Below, piece by piece: positions 34,791 to 44,433 of a stretch of DNA of 64,000 nucleotides. Source of the stretch: Planoprotostelium fungivorum (Eukaryota > Evosea > Variosea > Cavosteliida > Cavosteliaceae); the NCBI GenBank assembly GCA_003024175.1, contig MDYQ01000043.1, positions 62,001-126,000 of the forward strand, given 5' to 3'. The translations under genes were made by a program, and so were the position numbers. Positions within the stretch are counted from its first letter, which is position 1, and the number at the start of each line of letters is the position of its first letter. Under the pieces are notes generated by a model. That model was given only the letters and a program-made list of their open reading frames with translations, searched no databases and was not told where the DNA came from.

Positions 34791-36677
34791 CTAAAAGTAG
34801 GGTATGTTGTGCTGGATCTCTTCGAAGACGAAACCGCTGACGCCGTCTTGCATCATGTGCGGATGCATCGGCTGCATCGATGGTTGTTGTTGCATGAGCG
34901 GCGGCGGTTGTTGCATGAGCGGTGGCTGTGGTTGCATGAGCGGCGGCTGCGATTGCATCGTCTGCTGCACGGGTGTCTGGATGTTCGCCACGCCCGGCTC
35001 CATCAGATGAGCTGCCACGAGAAAGTCTGCCTCTGGCACGACACTGTCTAAGACGAGACGGAATCCGGGGTAAGTGATGCGATATCGGTTGAGCGTGTTG
35101 ACGAGGCAAAAGTACTCCTGGTCTCTCCTCTTCATGCAGCGGAAGACAAGGACGGGCATGGCCAACGACCACGCGACGCCTACGCAGAGATAATTGATCC
35201 TCGTGCACATCTGAGAGGCCTCCATGGCCAATTGAACGGCCGTCTGTCGGTTGTGGTTGAGAAACTCGTGGAGACTCTTGACGTTGATCGAGATGAGCGA
35301 TGCGATGAGTTGGTTGTAGCTGCGGTTGTCCGTGGCCTCCGTGTAGTGATGCATGTTGTTCAACAGCTCGTCGACGTAGAAATCGATGTCGGCTGTGCTC
35401 TTTCCTTGGGTGACCTGCTCGATCATGGTCTTGCAGAGGTAGAAGAGGCTAGCACAAAACTTGTCCTTTCCGGATGGTTTGTGGTTCCACGTCCTCTGCA
35501 TGGCGCTCTTTCTGTCGGTGTGGTTGACGTAGAGGAGGTTGTAAGCGAGGGAGGAGACTTCGATTTCACGACCCTTGGGGTTTCGCATGATGCGGAGGTT
35601 GAGACCGCACGAGTAGGCGAGGTTGATGGAGAAGATGAAAGAGTTGATATCACCACCGGTGATGTGATAATGTGCCATGAGAGAATGAGCCCATCCGACG
35701 TCCACGTCGATACACGAGAAGACGCTGGAGATGGATCAATCACATGGAGGGGGTTTGAAGTACGATGGGCTCACTGTTTGATGAGATCGTTGGCGCAGGC
35801 CATAAACTCTATGGAATCTTGTACGTGGTTCTTAGCTCGAGCGCCAAAGGCCATCATGACCTTCAATTGACATAGCTCTGTGATCTCGGCCGTCGATCTT
35901 GGCTTCATCATGAATGCCTCTTCGGTGATGTGGAGGAGAGTGTTACACAGAGTTGAATAAGCAGCCTCACAAAAGGCAGGAGAGCGAATGATGTGATCAA
36001 CTCTGGCCATCCAGGCTGGGGGTACTCGAACAAATGGGTGGAATGTCTCTGCTTGCTTTACATAAATCCAGATGTAAGTGGCTACCTGTTTACGTTTCAG
36101 TTAAAGTTGTATGATTTAAATCGAGATTCACCCTCTGGCAATCAGTGAGCTGACTCTCGGCCACAGTGAGCGAGCGTGGTAAGTAGAAAAAGGCCCCGTT
36201 GACGTCTGTGACGTGTTCGAAGTTGTGGGGTCCTTTCAAATCAACATTGGGCGAAGTGAGGAGTAAGTCTTGTTGTGGAGAGAGCGGAGGAGAAGACATG
36301 GCCTTGATGTTGATGGGGAACATGTTCCCCGCATTTTGCACAGAGAGCGTGCCCAGTAGATCTTGGAATTTGTCTCTCCAGAAGAGAGTTTGCTTGCGCT
36401 GCTCTTCCAGGAGCATCTCGGGAGGGGAGCTGTCCTCTTTAGCTGATACATTGTCGGCCTCAGTGGGCGATCTGACTCTCTTGCATTTCGGTCCTCTCTT
36501 CTCCCTCTGTGGGTACTCGCACGTGATGTTTCTCTCGCAGCAGTTAGAGCAGCCTTGGGGGTTTCCATCACATTTGAAGTGTCTTCGTTTACAGAATGAG
36601 CAAGCCAGAGAGATGTACGCGTGTCTCTTTCTCTTGGTCGCCTCCGTACCTTCCTTATTCGTTACCACCATCTCCAT
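34791..36677 (-). CDS. Zn2Cys6 transcription factor with QPPLMQ repeats
   Basis: Start MEMVVTNKEGTEATKRKRHA, then the zinc cluster ACSFCKRRHFKCDGNPQGCS followed by NCCERNITCEYPQ: C-x2-C-x6-C-x6-C-x2-C-x6-C with a basic flank (REKRGPKCKRVR). The central and C-terminal regions are helical and resemble fungal-type regulatory domains only in general terms (DVGWAHSLMAHYHITGGDIN, AYSCGLNLRIMRNPKGREIE, FLVAAHLMEPG). Near the C-terminus lies a low-complexity run of QPPLMQ-type repeats, then GVSGFVFEEIQHNIPYF. Four exons. The target genes are unknown. It is the second Zn2Cys6 gene in the window and is only distantly similar to the first. Confidence 0.85.
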
Positions 36678-36817
36678 CTTGTTGTGTGTGTCGATCAGAG
36701 CTACCCCAAAAAACACAGGGAAAATTTCGCCCAACCGAAATAGTTGGTTCCACGAATCACGTCATTCATTTTTCCGATCTAAGAGATGAACCCAACTTAC
36801 ACTCTCCCGCCATACGT

Positions 36818-38272
36818 CTATTCCTTCTTTCTCTTCTTATGTTTCTTCTCTTTCTTATGTTTCTTCTCCTTCTTATGCTTCTTCTCCTTCTTCTCCTTCT
36901 TCTCCCTCTTGTGCTTCTTATCTTGCGGCTCCTCCTTTGTCTCAGGCTCTCTCGACTCGGAGGGGCTGTCAGTGATAATGCTGTATTTCTGTCCATCTGC
37001 TGATGCGTAGCACTGAGATCATTAACCCGCGACACTTTTCGAAGTCCCAAAAGTACGGGTGAACGGAAAATAGCGTATAAATGATTCAGCCGGTGAGCTG
37101 CTCACCTCAGAGGCGATGTGCCCCCTGCCACCACACCGCGGGCAATCCATGTTGAGTATGGCTCCGATCTGAATCGGTTTCTTATCGGCACCGTGACCTG
37201 AGAAGCCCCTCCGGCCTTGATGTGACAGCAGATCGACCTCATTGATGTCTTTGTCCGAGCCATCCATCTGATTGGCTGATGATGATTAGAGGATGTGATG
37301 GTGGGTGAAAGGTCACCGTATTTATAGGATAGGCCTATCTTTCCGTCGTCCTAGATATTCATAAGCCGAGTTTGAGAATTAAGACTTCTCGTGCGGATGA
37401 TGAAAAACGAGTGAAATGTGGACATAGAGGTACGACTCACCGCGATGTTGACGACCTTGACGTAGATGGTGTCGCCCTGTGTGATGATCCTCTGGATGTC
37501 TAAAGAGGTGTCGGTGGATGAGATGACGATGATGGATGATTACACCTTCTTTTCCTTGCAGTTTTTCGTTGGCAACGATCTGAGAGATGTGGCAGAGACC
37601 TTGGCGGTTGCTGCCTTCTAATTGGACGAAGACACCATACTCTTGGATGGTAACGGCTCTTCCTTTGTGGATGGAATATAACTCGGGGGGAGGACCCTCT
37701 GGTTCTCTTCTGATGTCCCGGTCACAAATGGACTATCAATGTGGTGCGATGATAACAGAAGGAGTTGGAGGATGCGAACCTGTGGTGATAATTTGGTCTG
37801 CCTTCTCCTTGATTCCTTCTATCGTAACGATCCGGGGAATGATTTCTGTGGGGAGATCTGATATCATCAGCTCCTGATGGAATGAAGGTTCATTCACCTT
37901 CTTCTGATGGGTGACGCTCTTCGAGGTGATCTGCTCCTCCGAGGACTCCTCGATCTGATTTCATCATCAGATCCGCATTGATCTCAATCTGCACCTTCGG
38001 TGAGAGGTGGGAGGTGATCGATCTCTCCTCGGTGATGGAGATCTTCTCCTGATGGGTGAGCGTCCTCTCTGTCTTCTGGGTGAGATAGAGCGACGAGGGG
38101 AACGTGATATGTGTCTGATAGGTGAACGAGAGCGCTGTCTCAATGGTCCACGTCTCGTATCAGGTGATATTGATCTCTTTCGTGGGGGTGATCGCTCGCG
38201 ATCTCTGACTGGAGAGGGAGAGTAGCCGCCAAAGGGGGAAGGGCTACGACTACCCACTGGAGAGAAAGACAT
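36818..38272 (-). CDS. ZCCHC17: ZCCHC17/pNO40-like S1 and zinc-knuckle RNA-binding protein
   Basis: Starts MSFSPVGSRSPSPFGGYSPS, an RS/SP-rich region (PRRSISPRRQRGRSPIRRRS) that human ZCCHC17 lacks at this end. Next an S1 RNA-binding domain: GPPPELYSIHKGRAVTIQEY, GVFVQLEGSNRQGLCHISQI, GDTIYVKVVNIA, DDGKIGLSYKY. Then KKPIQIGAILNMDCPRCGGR followed by GHIASEC, a CCHC zinc knuckle, and YASADGQKYSII. It ends in a lysine tail (HKKEKKHKKRKKE). The S1-knuckle-Lys order and the phrases around the knuckle match ZCCHC17, a nucleolar and ribosome-associated protein linked to splicing. About seven introns. The two halves are joined by spliced exons at 37250-37440. Confidence 0.85.
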
Positions 38273-38390
38273 GTTCGATCTCCGTGACGATTGCAATGTG
38301 ACTTACACAGATCGCATGATGGCAGGCTACAACAAGGCCGACACATTAAATCGTGACATCACACACCATCTTGTCCTCTCAACCACAAGT

Positions 38391-41197
38391 TTATTCTCCG
38401 TGATCTCCATATTGGGCCAACAGCTGCTTGACTTGTCGGTATCGATCGTATTCGTTCCAAACTGGTTGTCGATCTTCTCTCGTCGAGACTTTTCTGTTGT
38501 TCTTTTGAAAGAATTCGTTCTGATACTCGTGGAGGAAGATTTGTAGCTGCATAACATCATCAGCTCTCGATGATTATGTTGAAATCATCATAGACGACAT
38601 CACCTTTCTCTTCTCGTATCGTAGAGCTTTGTAGGACGGATCCTCTGTGAAGTCGTTTTGAACTTCTTCCGTCTGCCTCTCGACGTGTTCTTGTCTCACA
38701 TGTTGTCGCTCGCGATCGTTCCTGCGTCCATCAACCCCTCCTCTCCATCTCAACTCACGTTACGGCGGGCGACACAGATATCGTCTTCGAAGAACCTCTC
38801 CCTTTAGAAGGTGCGCTCGGTGATGACATCTTTCCCTTACTCCTCACCTTCGCATCCAGCATCTCTGTTTCTGCGCATCAGACGTGATGAAGAGGATGAG
38901 TCACCTTCTCTCCTGGACACAAAGACGTTCGATTCGTTGAGTCTCTGTCTCTCTTCTTCTTCGTCCATTCGAAGTTTGACGTCACGATAACGAGTGTAAA
39001 GCGCTCTCAGATGTTCCTTGTCTGCCTTCGCTGGCTGTTTCTCGTCAGAGGAGATAATATAGAAGATGAGATAGTACCATGTGTCCGTGCTTCTTTTGAA
39101 ACTCGTGATCGAACGCCTTGAGCTCCCTCTTGATGGCCGTCTTCTCTTCTTGCAATTGGTGCGTGTCCATGTCTTCCAATCGATCGGGCCTCCTGTGTGT
39201 CCTCCTAGCCTTCTCTAATCTATCCATGGCAGTCTGATCCGTGTGAATCATCCATTCATATCTTCATTCTCACGTCTAACTTGGCTTCCATCGTCTCTTC
39301 GCTGATGTTTCTCGATCGCCTTCGCTCTGACATATCACCGAACGAGGAAGTGGTCCTCAGCTTGACGTCTTCTCTCGCCGGATTTGCCTTCAGAGCTCCG
39401 TGTAGGAGGGCGGCAGGCATGGTGTAAGACAGGTCGTTCACTTCGTTTTTGCGTCTCGATGCGGTGACGAACTCATCACGATGTCAGCTCGAATCGATGA
39501 TGCGAGAGATCACGAAGTAGGAGGATGATGGATGTGAAAATAATGATCGTGATGGAGTGTCTCACTGGATCAGATGTGCGGGGGGATTGATGTGAAGGTG
39601 ATTCGAGTTCTTTCGTTTTGGGTGTGACGGTGGGTTCTGATGAGTCGATGTCAGCATCATGAGGAGAGGGATGAGAAGAGGAGAGATATAAGAGTGATAT
39701 CGATGCGGATGATGGATGTAACGATAGTGAGACGAGACGATACCTAAAAGAGGTGTGGGTCTCTCCTTCGGTGTCGATTTCGATCGATTCCAGAACCTGT
39801 CTCTTTCATTTCTCCATACAGACGATTTACACTCCACCTCTTGTTCTCTTTTCCATCGTCGCTTCTATTTCTCGATACCTTATACAACATCAATGCGTCA
39901 CGTCCTCTGACACACTCACTTGTAGATTCTCGTCCAATTGTTTGTTCTTATCGAACAATATGCCCACCGATTTCTGCATGAGATTCTTAATCATCTTCTT
40001 GTTTCCTTCTTCTGTATTCATCGTCTCCGCGCCGTTCGTCTTCTTTCGATTCTAATCGATGCGTTCGTTTTCATCATTCATCTTCTGTGTCTCACCTGAA
40101 CCGGGCTCGAAGAGGGTGATTCGCTGCTGTTTTCTCTTCGTAAGAAGTTTCGCAAGGAACCAGTTAACGTCGTCCTGTGTGTCGTCATGATGATGATTGA
40201 TGGTGAAGATCGTGATGTGATGAGGTTCACCTCTTCTTCTTGGCTTCTTCTGTGTTATCGTCCACGATATCTCCGTTCTCTTCTGCATTTCCTGAATCTT
40301 TCAAATCGACCTCCTCTTCCTCCTCTTCTTCTTCCCCATCACCAAAGATGAAATTGAAATTCTCGATCATATCACACACCACAGAATTCGTCTGTGCACA
40401 GTCATTTCAATGTTCATCAGTCAAGTCATGAGTATCTGTAACACGAACGCACGTATCGACGGTATCCATATATCACGGAGTCGTTCGGTCCTATCTTAAG
40501 AAGATGATTTCACCTTTGGAGTGTCCAGTAACATTCTGGCTGGATCGTTTTCCACCGAACGCAAGAGATTATTTCCAAAGACGATGGCCAGATTATTCGA
40601 AGTCATTCGGTTGACGTCTTGGTAGTCTCTCACGGCCACCAGCATCTCTAAGATCCTTCGCATGGTGATGCGATTGGGTCGGGGTAGGTTCTCGATCAGT
40701 GTCTTCTGTAATTGTAATTTATCATCGGTGTCTGGCATGTCTGTGGAGGTGAGACGGAAGACGTGATGTACGAGATGCAATACCTTGGGAGTCCATAAAA
40801 CTATCGTAGTTGTGGAACAGAGTGATCGGCTCAGGCAGCTCTCTAAGATACATTTTCAACAATCCGGAGGCAGTGTGAATGGAAGTACACTTGGATAATA
40901 CGTTCGTCCTTCCTGTCGAAGTTCAGCGGAGTATGATGAACGTAATGCCGAATCACCTTCGTCGTACTCTTTCTTCAGAAGGAGAATTTCCGCTTGACTG
41001 CCGCTGAGTCGAAAGATGCCTTCTGTGTCTAATCCATTGGCTTCAACGTATAAGATGAGCTCGAGCAATACGGCCGGAATTTTGGCACCAGGTCCTTGTC
41101 TCTCTAGAACTTCATCGAATGATGCACCGAATACTTTAACTGGGCGTGATCGTGATGGACTGAAACTTCGAATGGATCCCAATAGTGACTTCTTCAT
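38391..41197 (-). CDS. FAM13-type RhoGAP protein
   Basis: GTPase-activating protein for Rho-family GTPases. Start MKKSLLGSIRSFSPSRSRPV, then the RhoGAP domain: IPAVLLELILYVEANGLDTE, GIFRLSGSQAEILLLKKEYD (arginine finger in IFRLSG), LPEPITLFHNYDSF, LIENLPRPNRITMRRILEML and MTSNNLAIVFGNNLL. The C-terminal half carries two charged helical modules. The first is LEDMDTHQLQEEKTAIKREL, KAFDHEFQKKHG, LRALYTRYRDVKLRM. The second is LQIFLHEYQNEFFQKNNRKV, STREDRQPVWNEYDRYRQVK. Both match the paired C-terminal modules of animal FAM13A/B in order. About a dozen introns. 461 bp of shared upstream DNA with MAD2 contains two GGCGGGAA octamers. Confidence 0.88.
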
Positions 41198-41658
41198 ATG
41201 TGACAGCTGACTATGTCTTTGTGGATCGTAATGACATAGAGACTGAGAGCTCTTTGCTTCGGTGCTGATGTGATGTGGCGGGAAGCTCTCAAAAAGAATC
41301 GGCTTCGTCTACAAACAAATCATCACCCATTTGTGTGGACTAAATATGAACAAGTTTTGTCAATCCAGCTGATCAGAGTTGCCAGGATGATCATTCGTGT
41401 AGTCGCGGTTCTACATCTTTGCCGCGAACTGTACTCTTAGGTCCCTCTATCATTCCATTTCAAAAGGAGGGAATCGAGATGATACCATCAGACATCAGTG
41501 GTTTCTTCCACCATTGTGAAAGAAAATGGTGGCGATCCGATCTCGCGCCCGTACGATGGGTGCAAAAATTCGCGATAATCATCTCGTTTCAATCGATCTA
41601 CTACAACGACTTGATGGCGGGAAGACGAGCATTTCGAAATTGAAGGATCACAAACAAC
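41198..41658. promoter_or_regulatory. Shared upstream region FAM13 / MAD2 with two E2F-like octamers
   Basis: 461 bp between divergent start codons. GGCGGGAA occurs at 41277-41284, 79 bp from the FAM13 ATG, and at 41616-41623, 35 bp from the MAD2 ATG. A small ORF at 41419-41643 has no recognisable content and is probably not a gene. Confidence 0.5.
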
Positions 41659-42591
41659 ATGGTGAGTTTTATCTAAGGCCTCTCTTTCTTATCTCCTTGG
41701 TATCTCTTCTGATCGCCCTATCAGCCAGTCTCTACGAAGACAAGCAATGAGATCACCCTGAAGGGTTCTGCTGCTATCATCGCTGAATTCTTTGGTGAGG
41801 GAGTCCATCGAGTGATGAACTGATTATATATAAGGATACAGCATCAACAACATTCTCTATCAAAGAGGCATCTATCCTCCCGATGAATTTATATCGAAGA
41901 AGCAATACGGTCTCCCCATTTTTGTGACGACTAACAACGAATTGAAGTGAGATACACGTCTATAGATTCGAACATCATGATTCACTCACACGCAGCACCT
42001 ACATTACCAATGTGATGTCACAACTGCAGGGTGAATAGTAGTGCTCTCGAAGAGGTTGACTGAAGGATGTCAGGTTGGATCGAAAATGGGAAGGTCCAGC
42101 AGCTCGTTTTAGTGGTCACGAGCGTTCAGACGAAGGAGACTCTCGAGAGATGGATCTTCAACATCCAAAAAGAAACGGTGTCTAATGGAGAGAAGGTGAA
42201 GACATCAGTCACCTCGCACTTTGTCCATCTGACGCACAAACAGGTGGAGAAGCCACAGAAAGAGATTCAATCCGAGATTCAAGCCATCATCAGACAGATC
42301 ACATCTTCCGTCACGTTCTTACCCCTGTTGGAGGTGTGAAGGCTCTCCTTGTCGATGACTCATCCTGAAAGGGACAATGCACTTTTGACCTGCTGGTGTA
42401 CACAGATCAAGACATTGCCATTCCACAGACGTGGGAGGAGAGCGATCCTAAGCACATCACGAACCAATCAGTCGTGAGATTGAGATCATTCAGCACGAAG
42501 GTGATACGACACATCGACTCCATCGTCTCAGCGACTCCTGCAGGTTCACAAAGTGGAGACGGCCGTAGCTTACAAAAACTACGAAGAATAA
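41659..42591 (+). CDS. MAD2: Spindle checkpoint protein MAD2 (HORMA domain)
   Basis: Checkpoint protein inhibiting CDC20 until kinetochores attach. The ATG is the last codon of the first exon, followed at once by gtgagt. Splicing gives MPVSTKTSNEITLKGSAAII, then AEFFGYSINNILYQRGIYPP, YGLPIFVTTNNELK, TYITNVMSQLQ, QQLVLVVTSVQTKETLERWI and the family-specific IIRQITSSVTFLPLLE, CTFDLLVYTDQDIAIPQTWE, VRLRSFSTK and VHKVETAVAYKNYEE. HORMA core, safety-belt region and length (about 205 aa) all agree with MAD2. A linker insertion (SNGEKVKTSVTSHFVHLTHK) is longer than in human MAD2. Six exons. Ends 25 bp before the stop of the next, convergent gene. Confidence 0.95.
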
Positions 42592-42616
42592 AACACTTTA
42601 GTCTATTGTCTAATGT

Positions 42617-43238
42617 TCATCCATCCTTCTTCGTGATGTGATCGAGATGCCCTCCGTCTCGAATGCGAGTGAGGATCTCTGTGGTAGAGATACCTCCAGT
42701 GTAAGGCAACATCTGGAAGATGCCCAGGTCCATTGGTGCTTTGTAATATTTCTCTAGCTTGGCCGTGTCAAAGTCACTTCCGTGGGCGACAATGTCTATA
42801 CGGCTGTCTAATGTGAGACACGTTTGCAAGAGGATTCGCGCTCACTGCTTCTCGATGAACTCTTTGGTCACGACGAGAGGTACGTCATCGTATAGAACTT
42901 CATCGACGTACTTGCAGCCCTCAGCCGATGCGACTCTCTCATGGCCTCAAATGCTTTCAGAACTTCTTCAGGTCGAGGATGGATCCTCACCGTGAAGGAT
43001 CGGGGCTCTCTTGTATCCCGTAACATCTTCATCTTTGCAGATACCTACGATGAGGTAGTCGCCGAGGGCCTTTGCTTGACGGCAGAAATTGACGTGGCCT
43101 GAGAGGCTTAGTTCTGATGATATAATGTAAGCTCACCATAATGCCATAGGTCGCCGACCATGTCAACGTAAACTCTCTTTAGAGCTTCAGATTCTAAATT
43201 CGAAAGAACATTACCTTCTGTCCCTTGGTCTCCGACAT
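42617..43238 (-). CDS. Single-domain CTP:phosphoethanolamine cytidylyltransferase-like enzyme
   Basis: Nucleotidyltransferase forming CDP-ethanolamine (or choline) in the Kennedy pathway. MSETKGQK, then VYVDMVGDLWHYGHVNFCRQ (the HxGH catalytic motif as HYGH), AKALGDYLIVGICKDEDVTG, YKRAPIL, CKYVDEVLYDDVPLVVTKEF, VAHGSDFDTAKLEKYYKAPM and PYTGGISTTEILTRI (the RTEGISTT-like second signature). Only one cytidylyltransferase domain is present, against two in PCYT2. The sequence resembles the N-terminal PCYT2 domain most. Four or five exons. Head-to-head with TrmL at 67 bp. Confidence 0.85.
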
Positions 43239-43305
43239 CCTGATGTTTTGAGAAGAAAAAATGGTCCGGCAGGAAGAAGGGACACCACTACAATTCTGAT
43301 CGATC
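43239..43305. promoter_or_regulatory. Bidirectional promoter, cytidylyltransferase / TrmL
   Basis: Only 67 bp lie between the divergent start codons, the shortest such gap here. No recognised site. Confidence 0.4.
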
Positions 43306-44088
43306 ATGAGCCTCCCCTCATTGATTGGAAAGAGAGCGAAGCTAAATGTTGTTCTTTTTCAACCACAAATACATTGGAACACAGGTCATTCCTTCATTTT
43401 TTCTGGATGTGATCTGATGATGCAATCAGGTAACATCGGTAGAACATGTCTTGGTTTCGATGCAAGATTACATTTGATCAAACCGTACGGCTTCACATTG
43501 GATGACAAGCACGTGAAGAGAGCAGGACTCGACTACTGGTGATGATAGGTTCAGGGAGATCTTCCTTCTGAATGTACAGATCAGGTCAAAAGTCAACATC
43601 ACTGAATATGATCATTGGAATGATTTTCGATCGGCGCTACCCTTGTTAGGGAAAGGTGACACAATCATCAGCCATCGGATGAACATCGCCTCAATATTGC
43701 AGCATTCTACTTCACAAAGTTCGCTCAGACATCCCTCCTCGATGTAGATTTTTGGTCTCAGGTGAGTCCGATCACACCGCATCACAGCATGTACTCATCT
43801 TCCAATATAGAAGAACAAGTCTCCTCTAGAAGACGGAAGAGAGGGGAGCGAAGAATCAGTCTGTCTCGTGTTCGGATCGGAGACAGATGGCCTCCGACAA
43901 GTGAGAGACCAGATAGAAGGAGAGACGATGCTGTACATACCTCAAGACAGTGAACACATCCGTAGCTACAATCTATGTGAGTCGATCCGTTCAGGTCCAC
44001 TCGTGACACACGACCAGCGAACTCCGTGAGCATAGCACTCTGGGAGGCATTTCGACAGCACGATGCGATCAAGAGATCGAATCAATAG
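43306..44088 (+). CDS. TrmL-type tRNA 2'-O-methyltransferase (SPOUT)
   Basis: SAM-dependent methylation of the ribose at tRNA wobble position 34 in the bacterial family. Start [20 protein letters not shown], then QIHWNTG joined by an intron to [20 protein letters not shown] (motif 1 of TrmL, NTGNIGRTC), [16 protein letters not shown], a middle region with [18 protein letters not shown] (motif 2) and [20 protein letters not shown] (motif 3, RSYNLSNSV), then [19 protein letters not shown]. All three SPOUT knot motifs are present. Six exons. A bacterial-type enzyme encoded in the nucleus may act in mitochondria, but no clear leader is seen. Confidence 0.92.
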
Positions 44089-44212
44089 AGTCAAACGAGA
44101 TAACCACTTGATCTGCAGGATCGTGTGTGCAGCATCGACAACAAATATTCCTCAAGTTCACGTGAGTGTGTATACAGCGTCAATGTATGCAAGATTGAGC
44201 CCCCATCACGAA

Positions 44213-44327
44213 GCATCTGTGGCCGAGTTGGTTATGGCGCTAGACTCAAGCGAAAGCTTACTGCCAAGTCATGGTAGAGATTTCTAGTGTGGGTAACCGC
44301 GCGTGGGTTCGAATCCCACCGGATGCA
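44213..44327 (+). tRNA. tRNA-Leu(CAA) with 31-nt intron
   Basis: Acceptor arms gcatctg and cggatgc pair fully, with discriminator A. The D arm is ggccgagttggttatggc. The anticodon stem ctaga/tctag encloses ctcaag, with anticodon CAA at 44247-44249. The intron is 44251-44281, after position 37 as is canonical. A long variable arm (gtgg/ccgc) and T arm gtggg-ttcgaat-cccac complete a type II tRNA. Confidence 0.95.
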
Positions 44328-44433
44328 CACTTTTTTATTTTCCTTCTGTGCGAATTTTTACAGCTCATACCACACTCGTTTAGAGTCTCCATCATCAGAC
44401 CACGATACAATCATCATCTATTCGACATCTTTC

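Noticed and set aside
36786-37010. Plus-strand Phe/Leu/Ser-rich ORFs suggesting a transmembrane protein
   Set aside because: They mirror the Lys/Glu-rich tail of ZCCHC17 on the minus strand.
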